From contig NZ_PKFN01000007.1 in assembly GCF_002933395.1 (NCBI RefSeq), positions 924,167 through 988,166 of the forward strand: a DNA stretch of 64,000 nt, given 5' to 3'. Made by a program: the position numbers and the translations under genes. Positions within the stretch are counted from its first letter, which is position 1; each line of letters begins with the position of its first letter. Source of the DNA: Yoonia maritima. GTDB taxonomy: Bacteria; Pseudomonadota; Alphaproteobacteria; Rhodobacterales; Rhodobacteraceae. This document shows positions 1 to 9,444 of this stretch, piece after piece. The notes under the pieces were generated by a model. It saw only the letters and a list, made by a program, of their open reading frames with translations, did no database searches and was not told the origin of the DNA.

Positions 1-288
1 AGCCCGAAGTCCCCGAATAATGACGCCAGCGCCAACATCATGGGCACAGTCGATTAACAAGTTCTCAAACGGATGAACGACAACTTCGCACCCGCGGTCT
101 TTGCCAAGTGGGACGCATTCGGCCTCTACCATAGCCACGCGTTCCTCTAATGAAAACAAAGGGCCCTTGTCGCGGTTTATCGCTACGCCAATCACAAGGC
201 GATCGACCAGCGAACAAGCACGACGAATTATATCGATATGTCCATGCGTTACCGGATCAAATGTACCGGGATAAAGTCCTACACGCAT
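1..288 (-). CDS. coaD: Pantetheine-phosphate adenylyltransferase CoaD (3' part outside window)
   Basis: Transfers AMP from ATP to 4'-phosphopantetheine, the penultimate cytosolic step of CoA synthesis. The ATG is the complement of 286-288 and 96 codons are visible before the window edge. The N-terminus reads MRVGLYPGTFDPVTHGH, which is the family's nucleotide-binding signature with the T/HxGH motif. Further on the segment IIRGLRA matches the conserved substrate-loop region. The family is usually about 160 residues, so roughly the last 65 residues lie outside the window. There is no sign of damage in the visible part. Confidence 0.93.
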   Translation of the reverse strand, partial: MRVGLYPGTFDPVTHGHIDIIRRACSLVDRLVIGVAINRDKGPLFSLEERVAMVEAECVPLGKDRGCEVVVHPFENLLIDCAHDVGAGVIIRGLRA

Positions 289-354
289 GGCGTACCTCGT
301 TCTATGATTTAGCTGCGCGCACGCAACAATATTACGCGGGGGATTGCAAGGGGG

Positions 355-789
355 CTAATGCCCCATAATCATACCTTCGAGCGCGTCTTTTTCCATAGAC
401 AGTTCCGCTAGCCGGGCTTTGACGACGTCACCAATTGAAATCAGACCAATCATCGCCCCGTCTTCCATAACCGGCATATGGCGAAAGCGCCCCGATGTCA
501 TCATCTCAAGAACAGCATCTGCAGTGTCGCCGGGACTGCATGTGACCAGTTTTTCGGTCATCATTTGCGCCACTTTATCGGACAGGCAGGTCGCCCCGCG
601 CCGTCCCATTTCACGTACAATGTCACGTTCTGACAAAATACCATCTAGCGAAACGCCATCAGCGGAAACAACCACTGTCCCAATCCGTTTTTCGGACAGC
701 AGGCTTACGGCGGCAGCGACAGGATCACTTGGCTTGACTGACACAACGCCAGTGCTGTCTTTGGTTTTAAGGATTTGGGAAACAATCAT
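355..789 (-). CDS. Tandem CBS-domain protein
   Basis: A 144-residue protein made of little more than two CBS repeats, about residues 8-65 and 74-132. Each ends in the usual G-(I/L)-(I/L)-S-x-x-D element (GILSERDIV and GLISIGDVV). Stand-alone CBS pairs bind adenosine nucleotides or SAM and act as sensors. In roseobacters proteins of this size are common and have no fixed partner. It lies downstream of coaD on the same strand, but in transcription order it comes first, with a 66-base gap to coaD. The precise ligand and target cannot be read from the sequence. Confidence 0.82.
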   Translation of the reverse strand: MIVSQILKTKDSTGVVSVKPSDPVAAAVSLLSEKRIGTVVVSADGVSLDGILSERDIVREMGRRGATCLSDKVAQMMTEKLVTCSPGDTADAVLEMMTSGRFRHMPVMEDGAMIGLISIGDVVKARLAELSMEKDALEGMIMGH

Positions 790-826
790 CGCGGACTCCT
801 TGATAGGGTTGCAGGTGGTTAGGCTC

Positions 827-1729
827 TCAAATCAGAGGGCTATCTGTCAAGCGTGCGATTTTCTCAAGGCGCGCAACTTCGCCGTGAATGCCCGATATTA
901 TTGCTTTAGCCACCTTATTCAATCTGTCAGATTGGCGGTCAGACGTGTGACGCACCAGATAAAACGACCGCGTCAGCGATATTTCATCCACAAGAACACG
1001 TCGCAACTCAGGCGCGAAAGGTAGCGCGAAATCGTGAACAATTCCTATACCTGATTGTCGGATCATCTGGAGCTGAACCGCAACTGAATTCGATGCCAAT
1101 TGAACTCCTTGCGCGCCTAGGTCGCCAAGATAGTCGAGTTCTTTGTCAAAAATCATATCCGGAATATAACCGACGATGGGTTTTCCGCGAATATCGTCGC
1201 GGGTCACCAATGCTGGATCGTCGGTCCGGGATGCAAGGTGTAATTTATAGTCTGTAATACGTTGCACCGTCAGCCTACCTGCGGCCGGTGGGCTAACGGT
1301 CACGGCCATATCCGCCTCTCGGCGGGACAAGTTCACGACGCGAGGCAAAGCTAGAATTTGAATTTCAAGCGCAGGGTTTTCCGCTTGAATCGCCGCACAA
1401 ACCTGCGGCAACAAAAAATTCGCCGCCCCATCAGGAGCGCCGATTCTGATTTGTCCAGTTAACCCGGATGACCCGCCCTGCCCTTCGTCGCGCGCCAAAA
1501 CCAGATGCGCCTCGGCTTCGGCAGCACGATCACGCATTCGTTCGCCAAGGTCAGTCAATGCATAGCCCTGCGGTGATTTCACGAACAAAATCGCCCCTAA
1601 CGATCGTTCCAATCGCGCGATCCTCCGCCCCAGCGTTGCGGGGTCCATTTTCAGGATCGGCGCAGCCCCCGACAGGCTTTCGGCGCGTGCAACAGCAAGA
1701 AACACCCGCATGTCATCCCAATTATCCAT
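827..1729 (-). CDS. LysR-family transcriptional regulator, divergent from mmsA
   Basis: A 300-residue LysR-type regulator. The winged helix-turn-helix is at the N-terminus (WDDMRVFLAVARAESLSGAA, then LGRRIARLERSLG) and the effector-binding domain occupies about residues 90-290. I start it at the ATG complementary to 1727-1729, giving the normal MDNWDD beginning; an upstream in-frame start (1750) would add seven residues atypical of the family. It is transcribed away from mmsA with a 95-base gap between the two start codons, the classic arrangement for a LysR protein controlling its divergent neighbour. Control of valine or methylmalonate-semialdehyde catabolism is therefore an inference from position. 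Confidence 0.87.
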   Translation of the reverse strand: MDNWDDMRVFLAVARAESLSGAAPILKMDPATLGRRIARLERSLGAILFVKSPQGYALTDLGERMRDRAAEAEAHLVLARDEGQGGSSGLTGQIRIGAPDGAANFLLPQVCAAIQAENPALEIQILALPRVVNLSRREADMAVTVSPPAAGRLTVQRITDYKLHLASRTDDPALVTRDDIRGKPIVGYIPDMIFDKELDYLGDLGAQGVQLASNSVAVQLQMIRQSGIGIVHDFALPFAPELRRVLVDEISLTRSFYLVRHTSDRQSDRLNKVAKAIISGIHGEVARLEKIARLTDSPLI

Positions 1730-1824
1730 CCTATACCTACATTTTTGCAAATTGGTTTTGGTATATTCATTGTTTTACGTTGAAAAACGCAAGCCTATAG
1801 TTTTTGCAACAAACGGAGGATTCC
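1730..1824. promoter_or_regulatory. Divergent LysR/mmsA control region with repeated TTTTTGCAA
   Basis: The spacer between the two divergent starts is A+T rich and holds the 9-mer TTTTTGCAA twice in the same orientation, at 1742-1750 and 1801-1809 (59 bases apart). The core TTGCAA is itself palindromic. LysR proteins bind such paired half-sites in divergent spacers, so this is a reasonable candidate operator, but it rests on sequence inspection only. Confidence 0.4.
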
Positions 1825-3324
1825 ATGCAAGAGCTTACTCATTATATCGGCGGCGCGCACGTAAAGGGCACATCTGGCCGCTTTGCGGATGTCTACAATC
1901 CAGCAACCGGCGAAGTGCAGGCCAAGGTCCCGCTCGCCAATGCTGATGAAATGGCGCAGGCCGTTGATATCGCGGCAAAAGCACAACCAGCTTGGGCGGC
2001 GACCAACCCACAACGTCGTGCACGCGTAATGATGAAATTCGTCGACCTACTGAATCGCGACATGGACAAGCTCGCAGAGGCGTTGTCGCGCGAGCACGGT
2101 AAAACGCTTCCTGATGCTGCAGGTGACGTACAGCGCGGCCTTGAAGTGGCTGAATACTGCATCGGTGCGCCAGAAATGCTCAAGGGTGATTTCACCGATG
2201 GTGCTGGTCCGGGTATTGATATGTACTCGATGAAGCAAGCATTGGGTGTCACCGCCGGGATCACACCGTTTAACTTTCCAGCGATGATTCCAATGTGGAT
2301 GTTTGCACCCGCAATCGTATGCGGCAACGCCTTTATCCTTAAGCCATCAGAGCGTGATCCATCTGTCCCGCTGATGCTGGCCGAATTAATGGAAGAAGCA
2401 GGCCTGCCCAAAGGTATTTTACAAGTCGTCAACGGCGATAAAGAAGCGGTAGATGCGATCCTTGATCACGACGTGATCCAATCGATTGGTTTTGTCGGAT
2501 CAACCCCAATTGCCGAATACATCTATGGTCGCGGCTGTTCGAACGGCAAACGCGTTCAGTGTTTTGGCGGCGCGAAAAACCATATGATCATCATGCCTGA
2601 TGCAGATATGGATAAGGCAGCAGATGCGCTTATTGGGGCGGGATACGGTGCAGCTGGTGAACGCTGCATGGCGATTTCAGTCGCGGTTCCCGTGGGTGAT
2701 GAAACGGCTGACCGCCTGATTGAAAAGCTGGTCCCTCGGATTGAAAAACTCAAGGTTGGGCCATACACGGGTGGCAATGATGTGGATTACGGCCCTGTCA
2801 TTACTGCCGCAGCCAAAGCAAATATCCTAAGCCTGATCGAAAGCGGCGTTACCCAGGGCGCAGACCTTGTAGTCGACGGACGCGACTTTAACCTCCAAGG
2901 CTATGAAGACGGTTACTTTGTAGGGCCACACCTGTTTGATAACGTCACCAAAGAGATGGATATCTACAAAAAGGAAATCTTTGGCCCTGTCCTGTCATGC
3001 GTACGTGCACAATCCTACGAAGAGGCGATCGGCCTTGCCATGGACCACGAATACGGCAACGGTACCGCGATCTTTACCCGCGATGGCGACGCAGCGCGCG
3101 ACTTTGCAAGCCGGATCAACATCGGCATGGTCGGAATTAACGTGCCGATCCCCGTTCCGCTTGCTTACCACACCTTCGGTGGCTGGAAAAAATCTGTCTT
3201 TGGTGACCTTAACCAACACGGTCCCGATGCGTTCAAATTCTACACGCGCACTAAAACCGTGACGTCCCGTTGGCCGTCGGGCATCAAAGAAGGCGGCGAA
3301 TTTAACTTCAAACCAATGGAGTAG
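1825..3324 (+). CDS. mmsA: CoA-acylating methylmalonate-semialdehyde dehydrogenase
   Basis: Oxidises (methyl)malonate semialdehyde with NAD and CoA to propionyl- or acetyl-CoA in valine and inositol catabolism; cytosolic tetramer. The product is 499 residues, the normal family length, when started at the ATG at 1825, which has CGGAGGA just upstream. An in-frame start at 1804 would lie before that ribosome site and is unlikely. The cofactor region contains TPFNFPAM, the nucleophile is Cys281 in GERCMA, and the end PLAYHTFGGWKKSVFGD is typical of MmsA rather than other aldehyde dehydrogenases. It is 33 bases upstream of mmsB, so the two are likely co-transcribed. Confidence 0.95.
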   Translation: MQELTHYIGGAHVKGTSGRFADVYNPATGEVQAKVPLANADEMAQAVDIAAKAQPAWAATNPQRRARVMMKFVDLLNRDMDKLAEALSREHGKTLPDAAGDVQRGLEVAEYCIGAPEMLKGDFTDGAGPGIDMYSMKQALGVTAGITPFNFPAMIPMWMFAPAIVCGNAFILKPSERDPSVPLMLAELMEEAGLPKGILQVVNGDKEAVDAILDHDVIQSIGFVGSTPIAEYIYGRGCSNGKRVQCFGGAKNHMIIMPDADMDKAADALIGAGYGAAGERCMAISVAVPVGDETADRLIEKLVPRIEKLKVGPYTGGNDVDYGPVITAAAKANILSLIESGVTQGADLVVDGRDFNLQGYEDGYFVGPHLFDNVTKEMDIYKKEIFGPVLSCVRAQSYEEAIGLAMDHEYGNGTAIFTRDGDAARDFASRINIGMVGINVPIPVPLAYHTFGGWKKSVFGDLNQHGPDAFKFYTRTKTVTSRWPSGIKEGGEFNFKPME

Positions 3325-3357
3325 AGCACGCCAAAATACCGTTAGGGAGGGAACAAG

Positions 3358-4227
3358 ATGAAAATCGGGTTTATTGGTCTAGGCAACATGGGTACTCCGA
3401 TGGCCCGTAATCTACAAGGTAGCCATGACATTACGGGCTACGATCCTTCGGCTAAACCTGACGGTATTCCTTTGGTGGCAAGCGCCGCGCTGGCCGCCAA
3501 AGACGCAGATGTCGTTATCACCATGCTTCCTAACGGTGAAATACTGCGATCAGTCTCAAATGAAATTCACCCGGCGATGCCTGCGGGGTCAATTCATTTG
3601 GACTGCTCGACGGTCGATGTCGACTCTGCACGGTATGTCGCAGATCAGGCCAGCACCCACGGACTAAAGGCCGTGGACGCACCCGTTTCGGGTGGTATCG
3701 GAGGTGCCAGCAATGGCACACTTACATTTATGGCTGGCGGCGCCCCAGACGCCTTTTCAGCGATACAACCTCTGTTCGACCTCATGGGTCAGAAGGCCGT
3801 GCATTGCGGTGATGCAGGCAGTGGTCAAGCCGCAAAAATTTGCAACAACATGATCCTTGGCGTCACTATGATTGCCACCTGCGAGGCATTCGCGCTCGCG
3901 GATAAACTAGGCCTTGATCGGCAAGCGATGTTCGATGTGGTTAGTACATCCAGCGGATCAAGCTGGTCCATGAACACCTATTGCCCTGCCCCCGGCATTG
4001 GACCGAACAGCCCCGCTGATAACAACTACACCCCCGGATTCGCGGCCGAGCTGATGCTCAAAGACCTGAACCTATCGCAAATGGCAGCCGCCGCCGCTGA
4101 CGCCGATACGCCAATGGGGCAGGCCGCACGCGACCTTTACGCAGATTTCGTCGAAAACGAAGACGGTCATGGCAAAGACTTTTCGGCAATGCTACCCCGG
4201 TTCGTCGCGCGGCATCACGAAAACTGA
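3358..4227 (+). CDS. mmsB: 3-hydroxyisobutyrate dehydrogenase
   Basis: NAD-dependent oxidation of 3-hydroxyisobutyrate to methylmalonate semialdehyde, the substrate of the MmsA enzyme encoded just upstream. The 289-residue protein has the Rossmann motif GFIGLGNMGTPMA at its start, the substrate loop DAPVSGG and the catalytic lysine in GQAAKICNN. A good ribosome site (GGGAGG) precedes the ATG. The pair of enzymes gives two consecutive steps of valine breakdown. The gene converges on uvrA with only 14 bases between the stops and no visible terminator. Confidence 0.94.
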   Translation: MKIGFIGLGNMGTPMARNLQGSHDITGYDPSAKPDGIPLVASAALAAKDADVVITMLPNGEILRSVSNEIHPAMPAGSIHLDCSTVDVDSARYVADQASTHGLKAVDAPVSGGIGGASNGTLTFMAGGAPDAFSAIQPLFDLMGQKAVHCGDAGSGQAAKICNNMILGVTMIATCEAFALADKLGLDRQAMFDVVSTSSGSSWSMNTYCPAPGIGPNSPADNNYTPGFAAELMLKDLNLSQMAAAAADADTPMGQAARDLYADFVENEDGHGKDFSAMLPRFVARHHEN

Positions 4228-4241
4228 TGCCACGCTTCAAT

Positions 4242-7100
4242 TTATTCTGCCGCGACGGTCTTGGGGCCTAGCATCTCTTTCAGATAACGACCTGTATGGC
4301 TCTCGGTGACTTCGGCAACCTTTTCCGGTGTGCCCGTCGCAACCACCCGTCCGCCACCGTCACCGCCTTCTGGCCCGATGTCGATGATGTGGTCAGCGGT
4401 TTTTACCACGTCGAGGTTATGTTCAATCACAACAACCGAATTGCCCTGATCAACCAGCTCGTGCAGCACCTCTAGCAGCTTGCGAACATCTTCGAAATGC
4501 AGACCAGTGGTCGGTTCATCCAAGATATACAGTGTGCGCCCCGTGGACTGGCGCGCCAGTTCTTTTGATAGTTTCACGCGTTGCGCTTCACCACCTGACA
4601 AAGTCGTCGCCTGTTGGCCCACCTTAATATAGCCCAAACCAACGCGCATCAGCGCATCCATTTTGGACCGGATCGACGGCACCACGCTAAAGAACTCCTG
4701 CGCATCTTCTACTGTCATATCAAGCACATCGGCGATGGACTTGCCCTTAAACTTAATCTCAAGCGTCTCGCGATTATAGCGCGCGCCTTTACAGGTTTCA
4801 CAAGTCACGTAGACATCGGGCAAGAAGTGCATCTCGATCTTGATAACACCATCGCCCTGACAGGCTTCGCAACGCCCGCCCTTCACGTTGAACGAAAAGC
4901 GGCCCGGTTTATAGCCCCGCGCCTTGGCCTCAGGCATGCCAGCGAACCAATCGCGGATCGGGGTGAACGCGCCCGTATAGGTCGCAGGGTTTGACCGAGG
5001 GGTTCGCCCGATGGGACGCTGGTCAATATCGATCACCTTATCCAGGTGCTCGAACCCTTTGATGGTTTCACATGGGGCTGGCGCCTGCCGCGACCCGTTC
5101 AACTTTTGCGATGCATTCTTAAACAGCGTTTCAATCGTCAGGGTGGATTTCCCGCCACCGGAAACACCTGTCACACAAACGAACTGCCCCAGCGGGAAAT
5201 CGACAGTGACGTTCTGAAGGTTGTTCCCTGTCGCCTTCACAACCGTCAGCTTCTTTTTGTTACCCTTGCGGCGCTTGGCCGGCACGGCAATTTCGCGGGT
5301 GCCCGTTAGATATTGTCCTGTCATCGATGCAGCGTTCGCCATGATTTCAGCGGGGGTACCTTTGGCCACCACTTGCCCACCGTGCACACCCGCACCTGGA
5401 CCAATGTCAAAGACATAGTCAGCCTCGCGAATGGCTTCCTCATCATGCTCTACCACGATGACGGTATTGCCCTGATCGCGCAGGTTCTTCAGCGTGGTCA
5501 GCAGGCGGTCATTGTCACGCTGGTGCAACCCGATCGACGGCTCATCCAACACATAAAGCACGCCTTGCAGGCCCGACCCGATCTGTGACGCCAACCTGAT
5601 CCGCTGGCTTTCACCACCAGACAAAGTACCCGAATTTCGCGCCAGCGTCAGATACTCCAACCCAACGTTATTCAAGAACCCAAGACGTTCGCGAATTTCC
5701 TTCAGGATCGCCTTGGCGATTTCGTTCTTTTGCGCGGTCAGTTGATCAGGCACCGCCAGGCACCAATCATAGGCGTCCTTGATTGACATCTGGACCACCT
5801 GCCCAGCATGCAGACCTCCGATCTTCACGGCCAGTGCTTCTTGGCGCAGACGGTAACCGCCGCAGGTGCCACAAGGCCGGTTGTTCTGGTACTGCTCAAA
5901 ATCCTCGCGGATCCAATTGCTGTCCGTCTCGCGATAGCGGCGTTCCATATTCGGGATCACGCCTTCGAACGCACGTTCAACCTGATAGACACGCCCACCC
6001 TCGTCATAGCGAAACTTGATCTCTTCCTTGCCCGATCCGTACAAAAAGACGTTCTGCACCTTTGGGTCTAGGTCTTTCCAGCGCGAATTCTTGTTGAAAC
6101 CATAGTGCTTTGCTATGGCCTCGATGGTCTGCAAGAAATAAGGCGATTTGCCTTTGCGCCACGGTGCAATTGCACCATCAGCGATTTTCAACGTCACATC
6201 GGGCACACAAAGCCCTGCATCAAAGAACAGCTCTACCCCCAACCCATCACAGCTTGGGCAGGCACCAAAAGGCGCATTGAACGAAAACAGACGCGGTTCG
6301 ATCTCGGGGATGGTAAACCCAGAAACCGGACAGGCAAAGTTTTCGGAAAATGTGATACGCTCTGGCTCGCCCTCAGATGGGGCTGTTTCAAGAACGGTGA
6401 TACCGTCAGCCAGATCAAGCGCAGTGCGGAAACTATCGGCCAGCCGTGTTTCCAACCCTTCGCGCACAACGATCCGGTCAACCACCACATCAATATTGTG
6501 GCGGAATTTCTTATCCAGCGTCGGCGGCTCGTCTAATTCATAGAATTCGCCGTCGACCTTTACGCGCTGGAAACCCTGCTTGCGCAGCTCTAGGAATTCT
6601 TTGCGATACTCGCCCTTACGGTCACGAATAATTGGGGCAAGCAGATAGCCGCGCGTGCCCTCCTCTAATGTCATGACACGGTCGACCATATCTTGAACTT
6701 GCTGCGCCTCAATCGGCAGGCCAGTCGCAGGGCTGAACGGCGTCCCTGCCCGTGCGAACAGCAGGCGCATGTAGTCGTAAATTTCAGTGATCGTACCCAC
6801 GGTCGAGCGCGGGTTTTTCGACGTTGTCTTTTGTTCAATCGAAATCGCCGGAGAAAGGCCACTGATGTGATCCACATCGGGCTTTTCCATCATATCAAGG
6901 AACTGCCGCGCATAGGCCGACAAGCTTTCGACATAGCGGCGCTGGCCTTCGGCATAGATGGTATCAAACGCTAGCGACGACTTCCCAGAACCCGACAGCC
7001 CGGTGATAACCACCAGCTGATCACGCGGAATATCCACGTCGATGTTCTTAAGGTTATGCTCGCGCGCGCCGCGCACTTCGATGTTCTTCAGCTCTGCCAT
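4242..7100 (-). CDS. uvrA: Excinuclease ABC subunit A
   Basis: Damage-recognition ATPase of nucleotide excision repair. At 952 residues it is full length. Both ATP-binding halves are intact: Walker [10 protein letters not shown] near the start and GVSGGGKST in the second half, each followed by an LSGGE signature and an ILDEP or VLDEP Walker B. Zinc-binding CxxC pairs are visible (CPSC, CGTC, and CEAC/CETC), the last being the DNA-binding C-terminal zinc module. A consensus alphaproteobacterial LexA box lies 67-81 bases before the start, so SOS induction is expected. Confidence 0.98.
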   Translation of the reverse strand: MAELKNIEVRGAREHNLKNIDVDIPRDQLVVITGLSGSGKSSLAFDTIYAEGQRRYVESLSAYARQFLDMMEKPDVDHISGLSPAISIEQKTTSKNPRSTVGTITEIYDYMRLLFARAGTPFSPATGLPIEAQQVQDMVDRVMTLEEGTRGYLLAPIIRDRKGEYRKEFLELRKQGFQRVKVDGEFYELDEPPTLDKKFRHNIDVVVDRIVVREGLETRLADSFRTALDLADGITVLETAPSEGEPERITFSENFACPVSGFTIPEIEPRLFSFNAPFGACPSCDGLGVELFFDAGLCVPDVTLKIADGAIAPWRKGKSPYFLQTIEAIAKHYGFNKNSRWKDLDPKVQNVFLYGSGKEEIKFRYDEGGRVYQVERAFEGVIPNMERRYRETDSNWIREDFEQYQNNRPCGTCGGYRLRQEALAVKIGGLHAGQVVQMSIKDAYDWCLAVPDQLTAQKNEIAKAILKEIRERLGFLNNVGLEYLTLARNSGTLSGGESQRIRLASQIGSGLQGVLYVLDEPSIGLHQRDNDRLLTTLKNLRDQGNTVIVVEHDEEAIREADYVFDIGPGAGVHGGQVVAKGTPAEIMANAASMTGQYLTGTREIAVPAKRRKGNKKKLTVVKATGNNLQNVTVDFPLGQFVCVTGVSGGGKSTLTIETLFKNASQKLNGSRQAPAPCETIKGFEHLDKVIDIDQRPIGRTPRSNPATYTGAFTPIRDWFAGMPEAKARGYKPGRFSFNVKGGRCEACQGDGVIKIEMHFLPDVYVTCETCKGARYNRETLEIKFKGKSIADVLDMTVEDAQEFFSVVPSIRSKMDALMRVGLGYIKVGQQATTLSGGEAQRVKLSKELARQSTGRTLYILDEPTTGLHFEDVRKLLEVLHELVDQGNSVVVIEHNLDVVKTADHIIDIGPEGGDGGGRVVATGTPEKVAEVTESHTGRYLKEMLGPKTVAAE

Positions 7101-7166
7101 GAGGCCCCCGCAGGAAATTCAGTTAACAGATAGTAGACGAATACCAACTATCCAACCAAAAAATGA

Positions 7167-7181
7167 GAACATTAGAAGAAC
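7167..7181 (-). promoter_or_regulatory. LexA (SOS) box of uvrA
   Basis: GAAC (7167-7170), seven bases, GAAC (7178-7181). The direct repeat GAAC/GTTC-N7-GAAC/GTTC is the LexA site known in Rhodobacter and other alphaproteobacteria, different from the E. coli palindrome. It sits 67 bases before the uvrA start, the expected distance, and uvrA is a standard SOS gene. Confidence 0.8.
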
Positions 7182-7197
7182 AAGCGAAATCAAACGC

Positions 7198-7227
7198 AAA
7201 AAGGGCGGCCCACCGAGAGCCGCCCTT
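7198..7227 (-). terminator. Rho-independent terminator of lpdA
   Basis: AAGGGCGGC (7201-7209) pairs with GCCGCCCTT (7219-7227). Read on the minus strand the hairpin is followed by a T run (complement of 7198-7202), about 20 bases after the lpdA stop. Confidence 0.85.
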
Positions 7228-7247
7228 CGCATAAAAAGTCAAAACGC

Positions 7248-8642
7248 TTAGATATGGATCGCTTTACCGTAAGCGGCCAGCACGCTTTCGTGCATCATCT
7301 CTGACAATGTGGGGTGCGGGAAGACGGTGTTCATCAGGTCTTCTTCGGTTGTTTCCAACTGACGACCTACGACATAGCCTTGGATCAATTCGGTCACTTC
7401 AGCACCAACCATATGCGCACCCAGCAATTCGCCAGTTTTGGCATCAAATACTGTCTTTACCAAACCTTCTGGTTCACCAAGCGCGACGGCCTTACCGTTA
7501 CCGATGAATGGGAACTTGCCGACCTTCACATCATAGCCAAGCTCCTTGGCCTTTGCTTCGGTGTATCCGACGCTGGCCACCTGCGGATAGCAATATGTAC
7601 AGCCGGCGATGCTTTCCGGTTTCACGGGGTGCGCGTGCTTACCTGCGATAACTTCGGCAACCATCACACCTTCATGCGATGCCTTATGGGCAAGCCAAGG
7701 TGCACCTGCGATGTCGCCAATCGCATATATTCCATCAACACCAGTGCGACAGAATTCATCTGTGACAACATGGGTCCGGTCAATTTTCACGCCAAGGCCT
7801 TCAAGGCCCAGACCTTCAACGTTACCAACGATGCCAACGGCACTGATCACAGTGTCGAATTCTTCCTTGATAACTTTGCCGCCCGTTTCGATGTGGGCCG
7901 TTACTTTGGTTTTTGTACGATCAAGCTGTTTGACCACGGATTTTTCCATGATCTTCATACCCTGCTTCTCGAACTGCTTTTTCGCGAAAGCGCTGATTTC
8001 GGCGTCTTCTACGGGCAGCACACGGTCCATGACTTCGACCACTGTCGTGTCAGCGCCTAGTGTGTTGTAGAAACTCGCGAATTCGATCCCGATCGCGCCA
8101 GATCCAATCACCAACAGCTTTTTGGGCTGATGTGGCGGAACCAAGGCATGACGATAGGACCAGACGCGTTCGCCATCAGCCTCAAGGCCCGGCAGATTGC
8201 GGGCACGCGCGCCAGTTGCCAGAATGATGTTCTTAGCGGTCAATTCTTCGTTACCGGCTTCAGATTTAACCGAAACCTTACCTTTGGCCGGAATAGTGGC
8301 CTCGCCCATAATGACGGTGACCTTGTTCTTTTTCAAAAGGTGCTTCACGCCGCCTTCCATCTGCTTGGCAACACCGCGCGAACGCTTGACCACAGCATCC
8401 AGATCATAACCAATGCCATCAGCCGACAGACCGAATTCTTTGGCACGATGCATAAGGTGGAACACCTCGGACGAACGCAACAGTGCTTTTGTCGGGATAC
8501 AGCCCCAGTTCAGGCAGATACCGCCAAGGTTTTCACGCTCGATCACAGCGACGTTCAGCCCTAGCTGTGCACCACGGATTGCAGCCACATAGCCACCCGG
8601 GCCAGCGCCGATTACGATCATGTCAAAGTTCTTCGCAGCCAT
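7248..8642 (-). CDS. lpdA: Dihydrolipoyl dehydrogenase (E3)
   Basis: FAD/NAD enzyme that reoxidises the dihydrolipoyl groups of 2-oxoacid dehydrogenase complexes or the glycine cleavage system. The protein is 464 residues from the ATG complementary to 8640-8642, which follows GGAGGAT; an upstream in-frame start at 8657 would overlap that site. Visible features are the FAD motif GAGPGGYVAAIRGA, the redox disulphide in GGICLNWGCIP, the NAD motif GSGAIGIEFASF, and the His-Glu base pair in PHPTLSEMMHE. No E1 or E2 gene is next to it, so which complex it serves is unknown. Confidence 0.95.
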   Translation of the reverse strand: MAAKNFDMIVIGAGPGGYVAAIRGAQLGLNVAVIERENLGGICLNWGCIPTKALLRSSEVFHLMHRAKEFGLSADGIGYDLDAVVKRSRGVAKQMEGGVKHLLKKNKVTVIMGEATIPAKGKVSVKSEAGNEELTAKNIILATGARARNLPGLEADGERVWSYRHALVPPHQPKKLLVIGSGAIGIEFASFYNTLGADTTVVEVMDRVLPVEDAEISAFAKKQFEKQGMKIMEKSVVKQLDRTKTKVTAHIETGGKVIKEEFDTVISAVGIVGNVEGLGLEGLGVKIDRTHVVTDEFCRTGVDGIYAIGDIAGAPWLAHKASHEGVMVAEVIAGKHAHPVKPESIAGCTYCYPQVASVGYTEAKAKELGYDVKVGKFPFIGNGKAVALGEPEGLVKTVFDAKTGELLGAHMVGAEVTELIQGYVVGRQLETTEEDLMNTVFPHPTLSEMMHESVLAAYGKAIHI

Positions 8643-8745
8643 GCGCTGATCCTCCAAATCTGAAATTAGTTGAACACTAAACTATTTTTCAGCGGACCTC
8701 TAGTGACCTTGGGTCATAACAGGCATCTGATCTACGCAAAGAAGA

Positions 8746-9327
8746 TTACGAAACGCTTTCCAGTTGAGCCTGATAAGCAGATCGGTAACCACCAGCATCT
8801 AAGAATTCCTTCTCGGACGCTGTAGTTTCGCGACCTAATGCTTTGTTTCTGTATGGAAAACGACCAAAATCGCGGATCACCGTGCGATGTGCACAGGCGT
8901 GATCAATATTGTTTGCCCCGCTTTTCGGCATTTGAGAATGAAACAAACGGACCGCGCGATCTTGGTCACTTAAACATTCAGAATGCATGAGCGGCAGATA
9001 GAAAAATTGACGCGCGGGTTCATCAATTTTCATATCCCAATTGCGGTCGATCGCCATCTTCGCCGCTGCGAGCGCAACGCGATCAGTCGCAAATGCCTTA
9101 CCTTGATCGCGGAACATGTTGCGCGGAAACTGATCGGTCAGGATGATGTAGGCAAGCGTGCCACTGGGATAAGTCAGCCATAAGCCACAGGCGCCTGCGT
9201 CCGCCTCTTCCCACGTCGCTAAAAATCGTTCGCGTATCAGCGCGTCAAACGCCGGATCCGATTTGTACCAATCTGCTGGCGTGCATTCGTCTAACCAAAA
9301 CGCCAACACCTCTTCTGGGGTTACCAT
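8746..9327 (-). CDS. DUF924 family protein
   Basis: A 193-residue DUF924 (YbiU/tetratricopeptide-like fold) protein. Family hallmarks visible are WLDECTPADWYK near the start, LTDQFPRNMFR in the middle, FFYLPLMHSE and the closing RDFGRFPYRNKALGR. I chose the ATG complementary to 9325-9327 because GAGGAGC stands at good distance; a start 15 bases upstream is possible. The biochemical role of the family is not established. It stands alone, with lpdA 103 bases downstream. Confidence 0.85.
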   Translation of the reverse strand: MVTPEEVLAFWLDECTPADWYKSDPAFDALIRERFLATWEEADAGACGLWLTYPSGTLAYIILTDQFPRNMFRDQGKAFATDRVALAAAKMAIDRNWDMKIDEPARQFFYLPLMHSECLSDQDRAVRLFHSQMPKSGANNIDHACAHRTVIRDFGRFPYRNKALGRETTASEKEFLDAGGYRSAYQAQLESVS

Positions 9328-9444
9328 GGCTCTGCTCCTCAACCAACTAACGTTGAGTTAAGCCAAGCAGACATGAGGCTATCTGACAAGCCGTTAGTCA
9401 TACCTGCACAAAATAGCAGACTTTAGCATGACATAGACGCATCA

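Noticed and set aside
419..1024. 201-codon open frame on the plus strand
   Set aside because: Antisense to the CBS protein and the LysR gene; no motif.
7314..8060. 248-codon open frame on the plus strand
   Set aside because: Antisense to lpdA, rich in His, Phe and Cys; no domain can be seen.
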